This document shows positions 55,744 through 64,000 of a stretch of DNA of 64,000 nucleotides, in pieces. The translations under genes and the position numbers were made by a program. The notes beneath the pieces are model-generated. The model was not told where the DNA came from. It saw only the letters and a list, made by a program, of their open reading frames with translations, and did not search any database. The stretch is taken from contig NZ_CP139972.1 in NCBI RefSeq assembly GCF_034424315.1, positions 4,030,001-4,094,000 of the forward strand, written 5' to 3'. Origin of the DNA: Chitinophaga sancti. GTDB taxonomy: Bacteria > Bacteroidota > Bacteroidia > Chitinophagales > Chitinophagaceae. Position 1 is the stretch's first letter, and each line of letters starts with the position of its first letter.

Positions 55744-55970
55744 TGTAATTTATAAACGACGTTTTTAATTGCCGTGCTCATCATCCTGCCTCAATGGCAC
55801 AACAATAATACTGCGCCTGAAAATCAGTTAAGCACTTGCATCCGCCGCTTTCCCCACTGGCACTACATTTCACCAAACCCGCCATCGAAAATAATACCTC
55901 CCCCACCTGTCAGTACGACGGTATCATCCCTTCCATCAGGCTTCTGGTGTAAAGTTTGTATAATACAAGC

Positions 55971-56339
55971 ATGAGCGATAAGAAAAAAACAGTGGTATTA
56001 GGCGCTTCACCTAATCCCGACAGATATAGTTTTCTGGCTGTAAACAAATTGACAGCGCATGGACATCCTGTAGTAGCCATTGGTAAAAAGGCTGCACAGA
56101 TTGGTAATATCCCCATCAGCACTGATCATCCATCGCAGGAAGATGTAGATACTGTAACCCTGTATATGAATCCGGGCAATCAGAAAGAATATTATGATTA
56201 CATCATGAACCTGCATCCTAAACGCATCATCTTCAATCCCGGTACAGAAAATGACGAACTGGCGAAAATGGCCGGAGAAAAAGGGATTGATACACTCGAA
56301 GCTTGCACATTGGTACTCCTGAGTACCGGACAATATTGA
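55971..56339 (+). CDS. CoA-binding domain protein (YccU-like)
   Basis: A 122-residue Rossmann-type protein. It has VVLGASPNPDRYSFLAVNKL, GHPVVAIGKKAAQIG and RIIFNPGTENDELAKMA, the marks of the CoA-binding family PF13380. The function is unknown. The ATG at 55971 is preferred to one five codons earlier. Confidence 0.88.
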   Translation: MSDKKKTVVLGASPNPDRYSFLAVNKLTAHGHPVVAIGKKAAQIGNIPISTDHPSQEDVDTVTLYMNPGNQKEYYDYIMNLHPKRIIFNPGTENDELAKMAGEKGIDTLEACTLVLLSTGQY

Positions 56340-56345
56340 TTGCTT

Positions 56346-56392
56346 TTTTCAAAAAAGGGAGGGTTCGGCCAAAAGCTGAACCCTCCTTTTTT
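56346..56392 (+). terminator. Terminator after the CoA-binding protein gene
   Basis: The stem agggttc / gaaccct, extended by G-C and A-T pairs with one bulge, is flanked by A and T runs (aaaaaaggg / ccttttttat) and lies 12 bp past the stop. Confidence 0.85.
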
Positions 56393-56614
56393 ATATGAAT
56401 ACCACGCAGTCACCTGATCTTCGCATGAATACCACCACCCAACCTGTCTTACCAGGGTCTCACCCGCCACACCTCCCTTTTACATATATACCACACCCAA
56501 CCTATTCAAATAATTAGTATATTCGGTTATCCTGATATCCCCACCGCAAGGCTCTGAAACATCGACTGGCTTTATTACCCAACACCGCCTTTTCACTCTA
56601 ATCATATATATATC

Positions 56615-57088
56615 ATGAAATGGAGAAGATTCAACGGCGAACAAATCCAATTGCCAATTAAGGAAGAAGTCCGCCAGGCCATCATCCGCGAAACAGCCAA
56701 AGGCTTTCACCTCAAAGTATGCATCGGCACTGACTCTCAGGTCAAAGGTATCGACACAGAATTCGCTACCGTCATTGTTTTCCTGCGCGAAGGACATGGA
56801 GGATTCATGTTCATCCACAATGAAAAAACACATGACGTCTACTCTATCAAAGAGCGTATGCTCATAGAAGTAGCCAAGAGCATCGAGATCGCCTACGAAC
56901 TCTGCGACATGTTTACTGACTACGATGTAGACATGGAAGTACATGCGGACATTAACACAAACCCCCAGTTCAAAAGTAACCTGGCCTTACGCGAAGCCAT
57001 GGGTTATATACTGGGTATGGGCTTCGCCTTCAAAGCCAAGCCAGACGCATTTGCCAGTAGCTGCTGTGCCGATAAGGTAGTGAACTGA
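56615..57088 (+). CDS. YkuK-like ribonuclease H-like protein (DUF458)
   Basis: A 157-residue protein of the RNase H-like YkuK family. The beta strand KVCIGTDSQVKG carries an acidic residue of the core, and VDMEVHADINTNPQFKSN another. The C-terminus GYILGMGFAFKAKPDAFASS fits the family. Activity has not been set for this family, to my knowledge. It is a single gene. Confidence 0.85.
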   Translation: MKWRRFNGEQIQLPIKEEVRQAIIRETAKGFHLKVCIGTDSQVKGIDTEFATVIVFLREGHGGFMFIHNEKTHDVYSIKERMLIEVAKSIEIAYELCDMFTDYDVDMEVHADINTNPQFKSNLALREAMGYILGMGFAFKAKPDAFASSCCADKVVN

Positions 57089-57303
57089 TAAACAATGCCA
57101 CCGCTTTTAAGTCTGGGATGTGTGGCCACACATCCAGGGAACCTATCCCCTTTACCTCCTGAAAAACTCCTTCAAAATTCTTCCCTAAACAAGAACTCAA
57201 TTTTTTAAAAGCTCTCTCCTCTTCCCCCTATCATTTCTCAAAATTTCTTCGTATCTTTTATCCTACTTACAACAACAACCTACAATCAACTAAAGGGATC
57301 AAA

Positions 57304-57720
57304 ATGAGACCCACGTCTGTCACTGTCACACTTATAGCGTTATTAGCAACCTATGCCTGCAAAAAAGAGAATCTTGCAGACAATCCATCCAGCAAATTAC
57401 AAGGTAGCTGGCGACTGGTACAAACCGTTTCCGGCAAGCATCTCAGCCTGGTAGATAGTAGTGCACTCAACACCATTACTTTCAATGGGAACAATATGCT
57501 CACCTATCGCCACGATACCCTCGTCAGCAGGGAATCATTTCTCATGGCCTTCAAAGCAGATCGTCTCCCTTACCTCGTCTCTGACAAGGACCCATGGAAT
57601 CCAAGGATTTACAGCTGCACCTTCTGCCACTCGAACGATACGCTATACCTTTCAGCGGTGCACCTCACCGATGGAATCAAAGCCACTTACGTACGGGTAA
57701 AAAATAAAGGAGCACTGTAA
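57304..57720 (+). CDS. Small lipoprotein, lipocalin-like
   Basis: A 138-residue protein with a lipoprotein signal peptide (VTVTLIALLATYAC; the Cys at residue 19). The mature part starts with KLQGSWRLVQTVSGK, like lipocalin-type beta-barrel proteins, and contains CTFCHSNDTLYLSAVH. It lies between ykuK and engB. The function is unknown. An imperfect stem overlaps the stop codon. Confidence 0.7.
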   Translation: MRPTSVTVTLIALLATYACKKENLADNPSSKLQGSWRLVQTVSGKHLSLVDSSALNTITFNGNNMLTYRHDTLVSRESFLMAFKADRLPYLVSDKDPWNPRIYSCTFCHSNDTLYLSAVHLTDGIKATYVRVKNKGAL

Positions 57721-57843
57721 CAGCGCCCCTTTATTCACATATTATCGTATACCGTTCAGGCATTTCACCCTGAACAAAGAATCTTATTGCCAGAAAAATC
57801 CCCCATCCAGGAACTCAACCTAACCGGTTTGCATTAAATCCCC

Positions 57844-58452
57844 CTATGCAATCGCCCTGAACTGCATATTCATTTCATCAATAAACGCCAGTATCTTATC
57901 CCTCCCCATCTTTTTCACCGTACTCGTCACAAAATTCGCCGGCAAAAACTCCCAATTCTCCCTCAACTTATTCAAAAATGCCTTCACATTCTTACTCGTC
58001 TCCGCCTGCGTACTCTTATCCGCCTTCGTAAACACCAGGTTAAACGGAATCTGCCACTCACCCAACTGGTTGACAAAATCAATATCCAGCTTCTGCGGCT
58101 CATGCCTGCTATCAATCAACACAAACACATTCACCAGGTTCGGACGCTTCCGCAAATAATTCTCAATCATTTTCTCCCAACTCCTCCGCTGAGACTGGCT
58201 CACTTTCGCAAACCCATACCCCGGCAAGTCCACCAGGTACCAATCCTTATTCACCAGGAAATGGTTGATCAACTGCGTCTTTCCAGGCGTACCAGACGTC
58301 TTGGCCAACTTCTCATTATTCGCTAACATATTGATCAGCGAGGACTTACCCACATTCGACCTGCCAATAAACGCATACTCCGGCAGATTCGGAGTAGGAC
58401 ATTTCTCCCATTCGGGACTACTAATTAGATACTCTGCAGATTTTATAATCAT
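57844..58452 (-). CDS. engB: Ribosome biogenesis GTP-binding protein EngB/YsxC
   Basis: A 202-residue GTPase for large ribosomal subunit assembly. It has G1 GRSNVGKSSLIN, G3 in VDLPGYGFAKV, and G4 in TKADKS. The N-terminus (SAEYLISSPEWEKCPTPNLPE) and length are normal. It is divergent from ubiE; their starts are 100 bp apart. Confidence 0.95.
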   Translation of the reverse strand: MIIKSAEYLISSPEWEKCPTPNLPEYAFIGRSNVGKSSLINMLANNEKLAKTSGTPGKTQLINHFLVNKDWYLVDLPGYGFAKVSQSQRRSWEKMIENYLRKRPNLVNVFVLIDSRHEPQKLDIDFVNQLGEWQIPFNLVFTKADKSTQAETSKNVKAFLNKLRENWEFLPANFVTSTVKKMGRDKILAFIDEMNMQFRAIA

Positions 58453-58538
58453 ATTTTAAAGTCTCACTTTTTAGAAAAAATTTCACTAATTGGCCCCGTA
58501 CATGATGATTAGTATTTTACTTATCAACAAGAACACCC

Positions 58539-58546
58539 TAACTTTG
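58539..58546 (+). promoter_or_regulatory. -7 box next to the ubiE start
   Basis: TAACTTTG ends 6 nt before the ATG at 58553, and matches TAnnTTTG exactly. Confidence 0.5.
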
Positions 58547-58552
58547 CGGGCT

Positions 58553-59287
58553 ATGTCAGATAAGAAAGTAGTACCGTTTGCCGCGTCAAAATTAAGCAAG
58601 AAGGAACAAATAGCGACAATGTTCAATGATATTGCTCATCGCTATGACTTTTTAAACCACTTTATGTCCCTCGGGATCGATATCATGTGGCGTAAAAAAG
58701 CCCTCAAACTGCTGAAATCCCTCCAACCCAAAAAGATGCTGGACGTGGCCACAGGTACAGGCGACTTCGCCATCATGGCCAACAAGATGCTCAACCCCGA
58801 TACCATCACCGGTATCGACATCTCTGAAGGCATGCTCTCATTCGGCCGGGAAAAAATCAATAACCTGGGCCTTTCTGACAAAATTACCCTGCAGCTGGGA
58901 GATAGCGAAACAATAAGTTTTCCTGATAATACGTTTGATGCAATAACGGTCGCATACGGTGTTCGCAACTTCGAGAATCTGGAAAAAGGACTGGCTGAAA
59001 TGTTGCGTGTATTAAAGCCGGGCGGAAAACTGGTAATATTAGAATTCTCTAATCCAACAGTTTTTCCTATTAAACAATTATATAATTTGTATTTTCGCTA
59101 TATTACACCCCTGATCGGAAAATGGATTGCAAAGAGTCAGGCAGCATATAGCTACCTTCCCGAATCTGTGAAAGCGTTCCCCCAAGGTCAGGAAATGTGT
59201 AATATTTTAACTAATACCGGCTTTCAAGCAGTGACATGCAAAAAACTCACATTCGGCATCAGCTCTATTTATTGCGCTTCCCGCTAG
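58553..59287 (+). CDS. ubiE: Demethylmenaquinone methyltransferase
   Basis: A 244-residue SAM-dependent methyltransferase for the last step of menaquinone synthesis. It has IAHRYDFLNHFMSLGID, the SAM motif LDVATGTGDFAI, AYGVRNFENLEKGL and the end YLPESVKAFPQGQEM. Menaquinone is the usual quinone of this phylum, so the ubiquinone role is not expected. The ATG at 58553 is used; an earlier one (58490) would run through the promoter box. Its stop overlaps the porT start by 52 bp. Confidence 0.95.
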   Translation: MSDKKVVPFAASKLSKKEQIATMFNDIAHRYDFLNHFMSLGIDIMWRKKALKLLKSLQPKKMLDVATGTGDFAIMANKMLNPDTITGIDISEGMLSFGREKINNLGLSDKITLQLGDSETISFPDNTFDAITVAYGVRNFENLEKGLAEMLRVLKPGGKLVILEFSNPTVFPIKQLYNLYFRYITPLIGKWIAKSQAAYSYLPESVKAFPQGQEMCNILTNTGFQAVTCKKLTFGISSIYCASR

Positions 59288-59964
59288 TATTGATACTGGC
59301 TATCCTATGTAATACAAAAGGCGCGCAGGCGCAAACCGTTCTGAACATGGAAGAACACGATGCCAAGCCCTATTACTTTGGTATCACGCTCGCAGCCAAC
59401 AACTCCTATTTCAAACTCCTGCACGATGCGGTTTTCCTGCATCAGGACTCTATCATGGTAGTAGAGCCCCTCAAGACCTATGGATTTAACCTCGGTCTGC
59501 TGGGCAATGTACGCCTGAGCGAATACTTTGACCTTCGCCTGAATCCGCAATTGTCATTCGCCTCGAAAAATTTATACTACAGAGAAAACTTCCCTACCCG
59601 GGAAACCACTAAAAATATTGAATCCATCCTCCTTCAATTCCCTTTACAGGTTAAGTTCAAGTCAGATCGTATCGATAATATGCGCGTTTACGTAATCGCT
59701 GGTCTGAAATACGATTATGACCTGGCCTCCAATGCCCGCGCACGTCGTGCAGAAGATCTCGTAAAGATCAAGGCGGGTGACTATGGCTACGAAGTAGGCG
59801 CAGGCTTTGAGTTCTACTTCCCCAGCTTTATCTTCTCACCAGAGTTTAAGATCAGTAATGGTCTTTCAAATATGCAGGTGAAAGATAAGAACCTCCGTTA
59901 CTCCAACGTCATTGAGTCACTCAAGTCTCGTATGATCGTGTTCTCTATTCACCTGGAAGGTTAA
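59236..59964 (+). CDS. porT: PorT-like type IX secretion protein
   Basis: A 242-residue outer-membrane beta-barrel protein with a signal peptide (LYLLRFPLVLILAILCN...AQA). The order of strands, YYFGITLAANNSYFKLLH, FNLGLLGNVRLSEYFDLRL, YEVGAGFEFYFPSFIFSPEFK, and its place right after ubiE match PorT, part of the type IX secretion machinery for gliding and enzyme export. The start overlaps ubiE by 52 bp, suggesting translational coupling. Confidence 0.85.
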   Translation: MQKTHIRHQLYLLRFPLVLILAILCNTKGAQAQTVLNMEEHDAKPYYFGITLAANNSYFKLLHDAVFLHQDSIMVVEPLKTYGFNLGLLGNVRLSEYFDLRLNPQLSFASKNLYYRENFPTRETTKNIESILLQFPLQVKFKSDRIDNMRVYVIAGLKYDYDLASNARARRAEDLVKIKAGDYGYEVGAGFEFYFPSFIFSPEFKISNGLSNMQVKDKNLRYSNVIESLKSRMIVFSIHLEG

Positions 59965-60038
59965 TCACAGAGTTTTCAAAACCTATACCTACGCCTTCCA
60001 TCCGGAAGCTTAATCATACATTTTCGAAACTCATACAC
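59955..60038 (+). repeat. Imperfect tandem duplication at the end of porT
   Basis: The sequence ggaaggttaatcacagagtt, which includes the porT stop, is repeated in altered form 49 bp later (ggaagcttaatcatacattt). Each copy is about 35 bp. The second lies between porT and pyrC. Confidence 0.45.
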
Positions 60039-60074
60039 CCGAATTTCCCTCTTCCTCCCGAAGACACTTTGCAC

Positions 60075-60082
60075 TATCTTTG
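60075..60082 (+). promoter_or_regulatory. -7 box next to the pyrC start
   Basis: TATCTTTG, then CGGC, then ATG. The exact TAnnTTTG ends 4 nt before the start codon, so the transcript would be leaderless or nearly so. Confidence 0.5.
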
Positions 60083-60086
60083 CGGC

Positions 60087-61433
60087 ATGCAGACATATAT
60101 CATCCGCAATATATCCGTAGTCAATGAAGGCAGTACCGCTGTCCGGGATGTCCTTATCAGCAATGGCCGTATCGAAAAAATTGCGCCGCAGATCAGCATC
60201 AGCGGACAATACACCGAAATCAACGGCGAAGGCAAACACCTTCTCCCCGGTGTCATCGACGACCAGGTGCACTTCCGCGAACCAGGCCTCACCCACAAAG
60301 CAAACATCTACACAGAATCCCGTGCAGCTGTAGCCGGAGGTACCACCAGTTTCATGGAAATGCCCAACACCGTTCCCGCTGCCCTTACACAAGAGCTGCT
60401 GGAAGACAAATATAAAATCGGTGAGCATCACTCCCTGGCCAACTACTCTTTCTTCATGGGCGTATCCAACGACAACGCTGATGAAGTGCTGAAAACAAAC
60501 GAAAAGAAAGACCGCATCTGCGGTGTAAAGATCTTCATGGGCTCCTCAACCGGCAATATGCTGGTCGATAACTACGTAACCCTGGAGCGCATCTTTGGTG
60601 GTAGCGAAGTGCTCATTGCCACACACTGTGAAGACGAAAATATTATCAAAACCAATCTCGAAAAATACAAACAGGAAGTAGGTCCGGAAAACCTGACCGC
60701 AGCTTACCATCCCCTGATCCGCAATGAAGAAGGGTGTTTCGAGTCCTCACTGGTCGCCATCCAGTTTGCTAAAAAACACAATTCCCGTCTGCACATTCTG
60801 CATATCTCCACAGAAAAGGAATTACAGTTATTCAGCAACATGCTGCCACTCGCAGAAAAACGTATTACCGCTGAAGTATGTGTGCATCACCTGTATTTCA
60901 CCGCTGATGATTACGCACGCTATGGCAATCTCATAAAATGTAATCCCGCCATCAAGGCCGCACACAATAAACATGCACTCTGGCAGGGCCTGCTGGACGA
61001 TCGGCTGGACATCATTGCCACCGACCACGCCCCTCACACCTGGGAAGAAAAACAACAACCTTATTTACAGGCGCCATCCGGCGTTCCATTAGTGCAGCAC
61101 AGCCTGCTCATGATGCTGGAGCATGTATCCAAAGGCAATATCACCCTGGAAAAAGTGGTAGAGAAAATGTCACATGCGCCTGCTATCTGTTTCCAGATAA
61201 AAGAAAGAGGATACCTGCGGGAAGGCTATTTTGCAGACTGCGTAATCGTAGACCTGCAACAGGCAACAATGGTAGAAAAGAGTAACCTCCATTATAAATG
61301 TGGATGGTCTCCGCTGGAAGAGCATACATTCCCGGCAGCAGTGACGCATACTTTTGTAAGCGGACACCTTGCTTATGAGAATGGCGTGTTCAATGAAAGT
61401 GAGAAAGGACAGCGTTTGGTATTCAACAGGTAG
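60087..61433 (+). CDS. pyrC: Dihydroorotase
   Basis: A 448-residue amidohydrolase for the third step of pyrimidine synthesis. It has LLPGVIDDQVHFREPGLTHK, where the first His of the usual HxH metal site is Gln, a pattern I know from other Bacteroidota, followed by MEMPNTVPAA, GVKIFMGSS, the metal-site His in LIATHCEDE and LHILHIST, and the Asp of IIATDHAPH. The ATG at 60087 is preferred to a TTG at 60069, which lies inside the promoter box. Dihydropyrimidinase is less likely. Confidence 0.9.
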   Translation: MQTYIIRNISVVNEGSTAVRDVLISNGRIEKIAPQISISGQYTEINGEGKHLLPGVIDDQVHFREPGLTHKANIYTESRAAVAGGTTSFMEMPNTVPAALTQELLEDKYKIGEHHSLANYSFFMGVSNDNADEVLKTNEKKDRICGVKIFMGSSTGNMLVDNYVTLERIFGGSEVLIATHCEDENIIKTNLEKYKQEVGPENLTAAYHPLIRNEEGCFESSLVAIQFAKKHNSRLHILHISTEKELQLFSNMLPLAEKRITAEVCVHHLYFTADDYARYGNLIKCNPAIKAAHNKHALWQGLLDDRLDIIATDHAPHTWEEKQQPYLQAPSGVPLVQHSLLMMLEHVSKGNITLEKVVEKMSHAPAICFQIKERGYLREGYFADCVIVDLQQATMVEKSNLHYKCGWSPLEEHTFPAAVTHTFVSGHLAYENGVFNESEKGQRLVFNR

Positions 61434-61482
61434 TCTCCCTGCAATCAGATACTCCTGGAACTGACAACAGACCAGATACCGC

Positions 61483-61527
61483 ATAGCCCTGATCATTGCT
61501 ACCTTCGGTAACAATAATCAGGGCTAT
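61483..61527 (+). terminator. Hairpin after pyrC
   Basis: Two 21-nt arms (from atagccctgat, loop TTC) pair with only two C-A mismatches on the plus strand, followed by T-rich TTATTTCCC. On the other strand the mismatches become G-T pairs. Confidence 0.75.
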
Positions 61528-61620
61528 TTATTTCCCTCACATTTATGGAATCCACACCATTACTCATCTGTAAATAAAGCGACATATTTCCGTATATTCA
61601 CCTACATAAAAGCCTGTGCA

Positions 61621-62949
61621 ATGGAACTAGATAATACGACCTATTACGACCTGTCAATATTCAACAGGGAAGAAGAATTCTCCCTCTTTCATAAACTGGA
61701 TTTCACGACAACAACAGGCGGCAGACATTATCTCAGACAGATGTATGCAAATCCGCTGAAAGATATCGCTGCCATAGAGCACAGACAAAAATCTTTAAAC
61801 TACCTCATACAGCAGGAAGACCGCTGGCCGGCAGACATCACTAACGGTACCATCGTAGTGATGGAAAACTACCTCGATGCACAAATAGAACCTATCGGCA
61901 ATCCCGAAGGTTTAACACTCGTAGTGAGTGCTGTCGTGACAAAACTGATGTACAATCCTGATTACGGATTCATCAAATTTTCTTTCACACAGCTACTCAA
62001 CCTGCTCAAAGGTTTCCGTTTATTAGTCAACACCTATAATGCTGATAATACACCCCGCGATCTGAAAAATTTGTTAGACAGGGCGCATCATTTATTATAT
62101 CAAAAAGAATTCAACGACATCATTGCTGCAGATGCAGCAGGCCCCGTATCTTTCATGCAGATCCTGCGTCACGATCATTACATCCGCAGGAAACATCGCA
62201 AAACCATTCAGGAATTATTAGACCTCTATAGCAGGCTGGATGCAATGTACGCGATGTCAAAAGCTGTACGTCATTTCAATCTGCAATTCCCCACATTTGA
62301 CGATACACCACATCCATATGTAGAGATCAAAGATCTGTATCATCCTATCTTAGCGAAGCCGGTATCTTACAATGTATCCATCACACCACAATCACACTTC
62401 ATGTTTTTGACAGGTGCGAATATGGCGGGAAAAACGACATTCATCAAAGCCGTGGGTGTAGCTGTATTCCTGGCGCATATCGGGATGGGTGTTCCCGCTA
62501 CAGAGATGAAGTGTAGCTTCTTCAATGGGATATTTAGTAATATCCAGGTGCAGGACAATATTTTTAAAGGGGAATCATTCTTCTTTAATGAAGTGCAGCG
62601 TATAAAAAATACGATCATCAAAATTAATGATGGTAGAAAATGGTTGGTGCTGATAGATGAGATGTTCAAAGGAACGAATGTGGAGGATGCAAAGAATTGT
62701 TCATTAGCGGTGATCAATGGATTGCTGAAAAGTACAAACTGTTTATTCATCTTATCCACACACCTCTACGAAATTGCAGAGGAGCTGAAAGGTGCGTCAA
62801 ATATCAAGTTCAAGTATTTTGAATCACAGGTGCTGGAGGATAATTTATATTTTACTTATCAGTTGAAAGATGGGATAGCAAAGGAGAAGATTGGTTATTT
62901 AATATTGAAACGCGAAAAGGTGTTGGATTTGTTGAATGAAATAAAATAA
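61621..62949 (+). CDS. Short MutS-family ATPase
   Basis: A 442-residue MutS-related protein with a lever-type helical region (about 20-240) and the MutS ATPase domain (Walker A FLTGANMAGKTTFIKAVG, then DNIFKGESFFFNEVQR, LVLIDEMFKGTNVEDA and FILSTHLYEIAE). The mismatch-binding domain I and the connector are absent, and so is a Smr domain. It is not the main mismatch repair MutS (about 870 residues); the role may be in recombination control or be unknown. Confidence 0.88.
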   Translation: MELDNTTYYDLSIFNREEEFSLFHKLDFTTTTGGRHYLRQMYANPLKDIAAIEHRQKSLNYLIQQEDRWPADITNGTIVVMENYLDAQIEPIGNPEGLTLVVSAVVTKLMYNPDYGFIKFSFTQLLNLLKGFRLLVNTYNADNTPRDLKNLLDRAHHLLYQKEFNDIIAADAAGPVSFMQILRHDHYIRRKHRKTIQELLDLYSRLDAMYAMSKAVRHFNLQFPTFDDTPHPYVEIKDLYHPILAKPVSYNVSITPQSHFMFLTGANMAGKTTFIKAVGVAVFLAHIGMGVPATEMKCSFFNGIFSNIQVQDNIFKGESFFFNEVQRIKNTIIKINDGRKWLVLIDEMFKGTNVEDAKNCSLAVINGLLKSTNCLFILSTHLYEIAEELKGASNIKFKYFESQVLEDNLYFTYQLKDGIAKEKIGYLILKREKVLDLLNEIK

Positions 62950-63034
62950 CAGCTTATAATACCGGGAACAGATTTCAAGACTGAAAAAAGATGAACTGGC
63001 TCCCTACAGAAAAATTAACCGGCTACTCACTTAT

Positions 63035-63073
63035 AAAAAAAATCTCATCTGCTCAGGGTAGATGAGATTTTTT
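63035..63073 (+). terminator. Terminator of the MutS-like gene
   Basis: A perfect stem of about 14 bp, aaaaaatctcatct / agatgagatttttt, with a 9-nt loop and a T run on the plus strand. Confidence 0.88.
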
Positions 63074-63103
63074 CATTATATTCAATAACAAACTATTTCA
63101 TCC

Positions 63104-64000
63104 ATGATTGTTAAAACCTATGGTAGTGCGCTGCAAAGCGTCAGTGCCATTTCCATTGTTATAGAAGTGAATGTATCGCCTAAAGGCACCCGTTTTTCAA
63201 TCGTAGGTTTACCTGGCAGTTCAGTCAAAGAAAGTGAAGACCGCATCGAATCTGCCATTCACAACATCGGCTATTTCTTCCCCCGTTTCAGAACGATCGT
63301 CAACATGGCCCCTGCGAATATTCGCAAGGAAGGTGCTGCTTATGATCTGCCAATTGCAATCGGCTTATTAGCCGCCTCCGAACAAATCCAACCTGACAAT
63401 CTCAAATATTATACCCTCATGGGAGAGCTTTCTTTAGATGGCACCTTACTTCCAATAAAGGGAGCGCTCCCCATGACAGTACAAGCTAAAAAAGACGGTT
63501 TCAAGGGGATAATTCTCCCCCTCCAAAATGCCAAAGAAGCCGCCATGGTCGAAGGCATCAAAGTATTCGGTGCCACACAATTACAAGAGGTCATCGATTT
63601 CTATGAAAATCCTGAAGTATTACAACCCACCAACTCCGATGTTATCAACATCTTCTCTCAACAAAGCCAAAACGACCTTGACTTCAGCGAAGTAAAAGGC
63701 CAGTACTTCGTCAAACGCGGCCTCGAAATCGCCGCGGCCGGTGGGCACAACATTTTACTCATCGGCCCTCCCGGAGCCGGCAAAACAATGCTTGCAAAAC
63801 GATTCCCCACCATCCTCCCTCCTATGACCCTGCCGGAAGCTTTAGAAACTACAAAGATCTATTCCGTAGCCGGCAAACTTGACTGTGATTTAATCACTAA
63901 ACGCCCCTTCCGCTCACCACATCACACCATCAGTAACACCGCCTTAGTCGGTGGCGGCATCAATCCCCAACCCGGAGAAATCTCCCTCGCCCACAACGGC
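63104..64000 (+). CDS. comM: YifB/ComM-like Mg-chelatase-type AAA ATPase (cut by window edge)
   Basis: The first 299 residues of a roughly 510-residue ATPase. The N-terminal ChlI domain (VNVSPKGTRFSIVGLPGSSV, MAPANIRKEGAAYDLPIAIGLL, GELSLDGTLLPIKGALP) is followed by the AAA module with Walker A LLIGPPGAGKTMLAKRFP and FRSPHHTISNTALVGGG. In other bacteria ComM is a helicase for branch migration in natural transformation. The ATG at 63104 fits the family start. Confidence 0.94.
   Translation, partial: MIVKTYGSALQSVSAISIVIEVNVSPKGTRFSIVGLPGSSVKESEDRIESAIHNIGYFFPRFRTIVNMAPANIRKEGAAYDLPIAIGLLAASEQIQPDNLKYYTLMGELSLDGTLLPIKGALPMTVQAKKDGFKGIILPLQNAKEAAMVEGIKVFGATQLQEVIDFYENPEVLQPTNSDVINIFSQQSQNDLDFSEVKGQYFVKRGLEIAAAGGHNILLIGPPGAGKTMLAKRFPTILPPMTLPEALETTKIYSVAGKLDCDLITKRPFRSPHHTISNTALVGGGINPQPGEISLAHNG

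Overview
The window is typical chromosomal DNA of a Bacteroidota bacterium, most likely a Chitinophaga-like member of the Chitinophagaceae. The evidence is consistent: many genes carry the Bacteroidota -7 promoter box TAnnTTTG, a PorT-type type IX secretion gene follows ubiE, the dihydroorotase has the DDQVH form I associate with Bacteroidota, a short MutS-like ATPase is present, atpD-atpC form a separate unit, and several small families look Bacteroidota-specific (DUF6427-like, DUF6728-like, DUF6600-like). No rRNA, tRNA, prophage, IS element, CRISPR array or recognisable defence island was seen. This is mostly housekeeping sequence with a few unusual details.

Layout. 1-10 kb (mostly minus strand): the 5' part of dsbD, a stand-alone DsbD-alpha-like secreted protein, purQ, a membrane protein, a TPR/Crp pair, a large MscS channel, an unknown secreted protein, then a plus-strand SDR epimerase. 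10-17.5 kb: pabB, an acidic/lysine-rich protein, purA, a RelA/SpoT enzyme, a 2H phosphoesterase-like protein and an orphan OmpR-type regulator. 17.8-21.8 kb: a two-gene glycosidase operon (GH29 fucosidase, GH2 beta-mannosidase). 21.9-31 kb: lpxB and surE with small membrane proteins, an ABC transporter pair, a FadN-type beta-oxidation protein and metG. 31-36 kb: LD-carboxypeptidase, an operon of sensor kinase, ThiF/MoeB-like protein and alpha/beta hydrolase, then yqgE. 36-41 kb: atpDC, a YXWGW/DUF6600-like Asn/Gln-rich protein and a GNAT. 41-49 kb: a MacB-type tripartite exporter (adaptor, permease, TolC), a GNAT-like protein and a degenerate hybrid histidine kinase. 49-64 kb (mostly plus strand): M48 peptidase, dnaX, pyruvate dehydrogenase E2, GbsR-like regulator, CoA-binding protein, YkuK, a lipoprotein, engB, ubiE-porT, pyrC, the MutS-like protein and the start of comM.

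Best second-look items. (i) dnaX has a run of ten A bases where a one-base slip either way ends translation within four codons, predicting a gamma-like product. (ii) The start codon of pabB lies inside a perfect 15-bp stem. (iii) The hybrid kinase at 47.5-48.8 kb has Arg in place of the phospho-accepting His. (iv) A stand-alone promoter/terminator unit of about 120 nt lies between the sensor kinase and yqgE and holds only an 8-codon ORF. (v) The N-terminal domain of DsbD has lost its cysteines, while the separate neighbouring paralogue keeps a CX4C pair. (vi) Several genes have an exact TAnnTTTG box 4 to 9 nt before ATG, suggesting leaderless transcripts. No wholly new multi-gene system was found.
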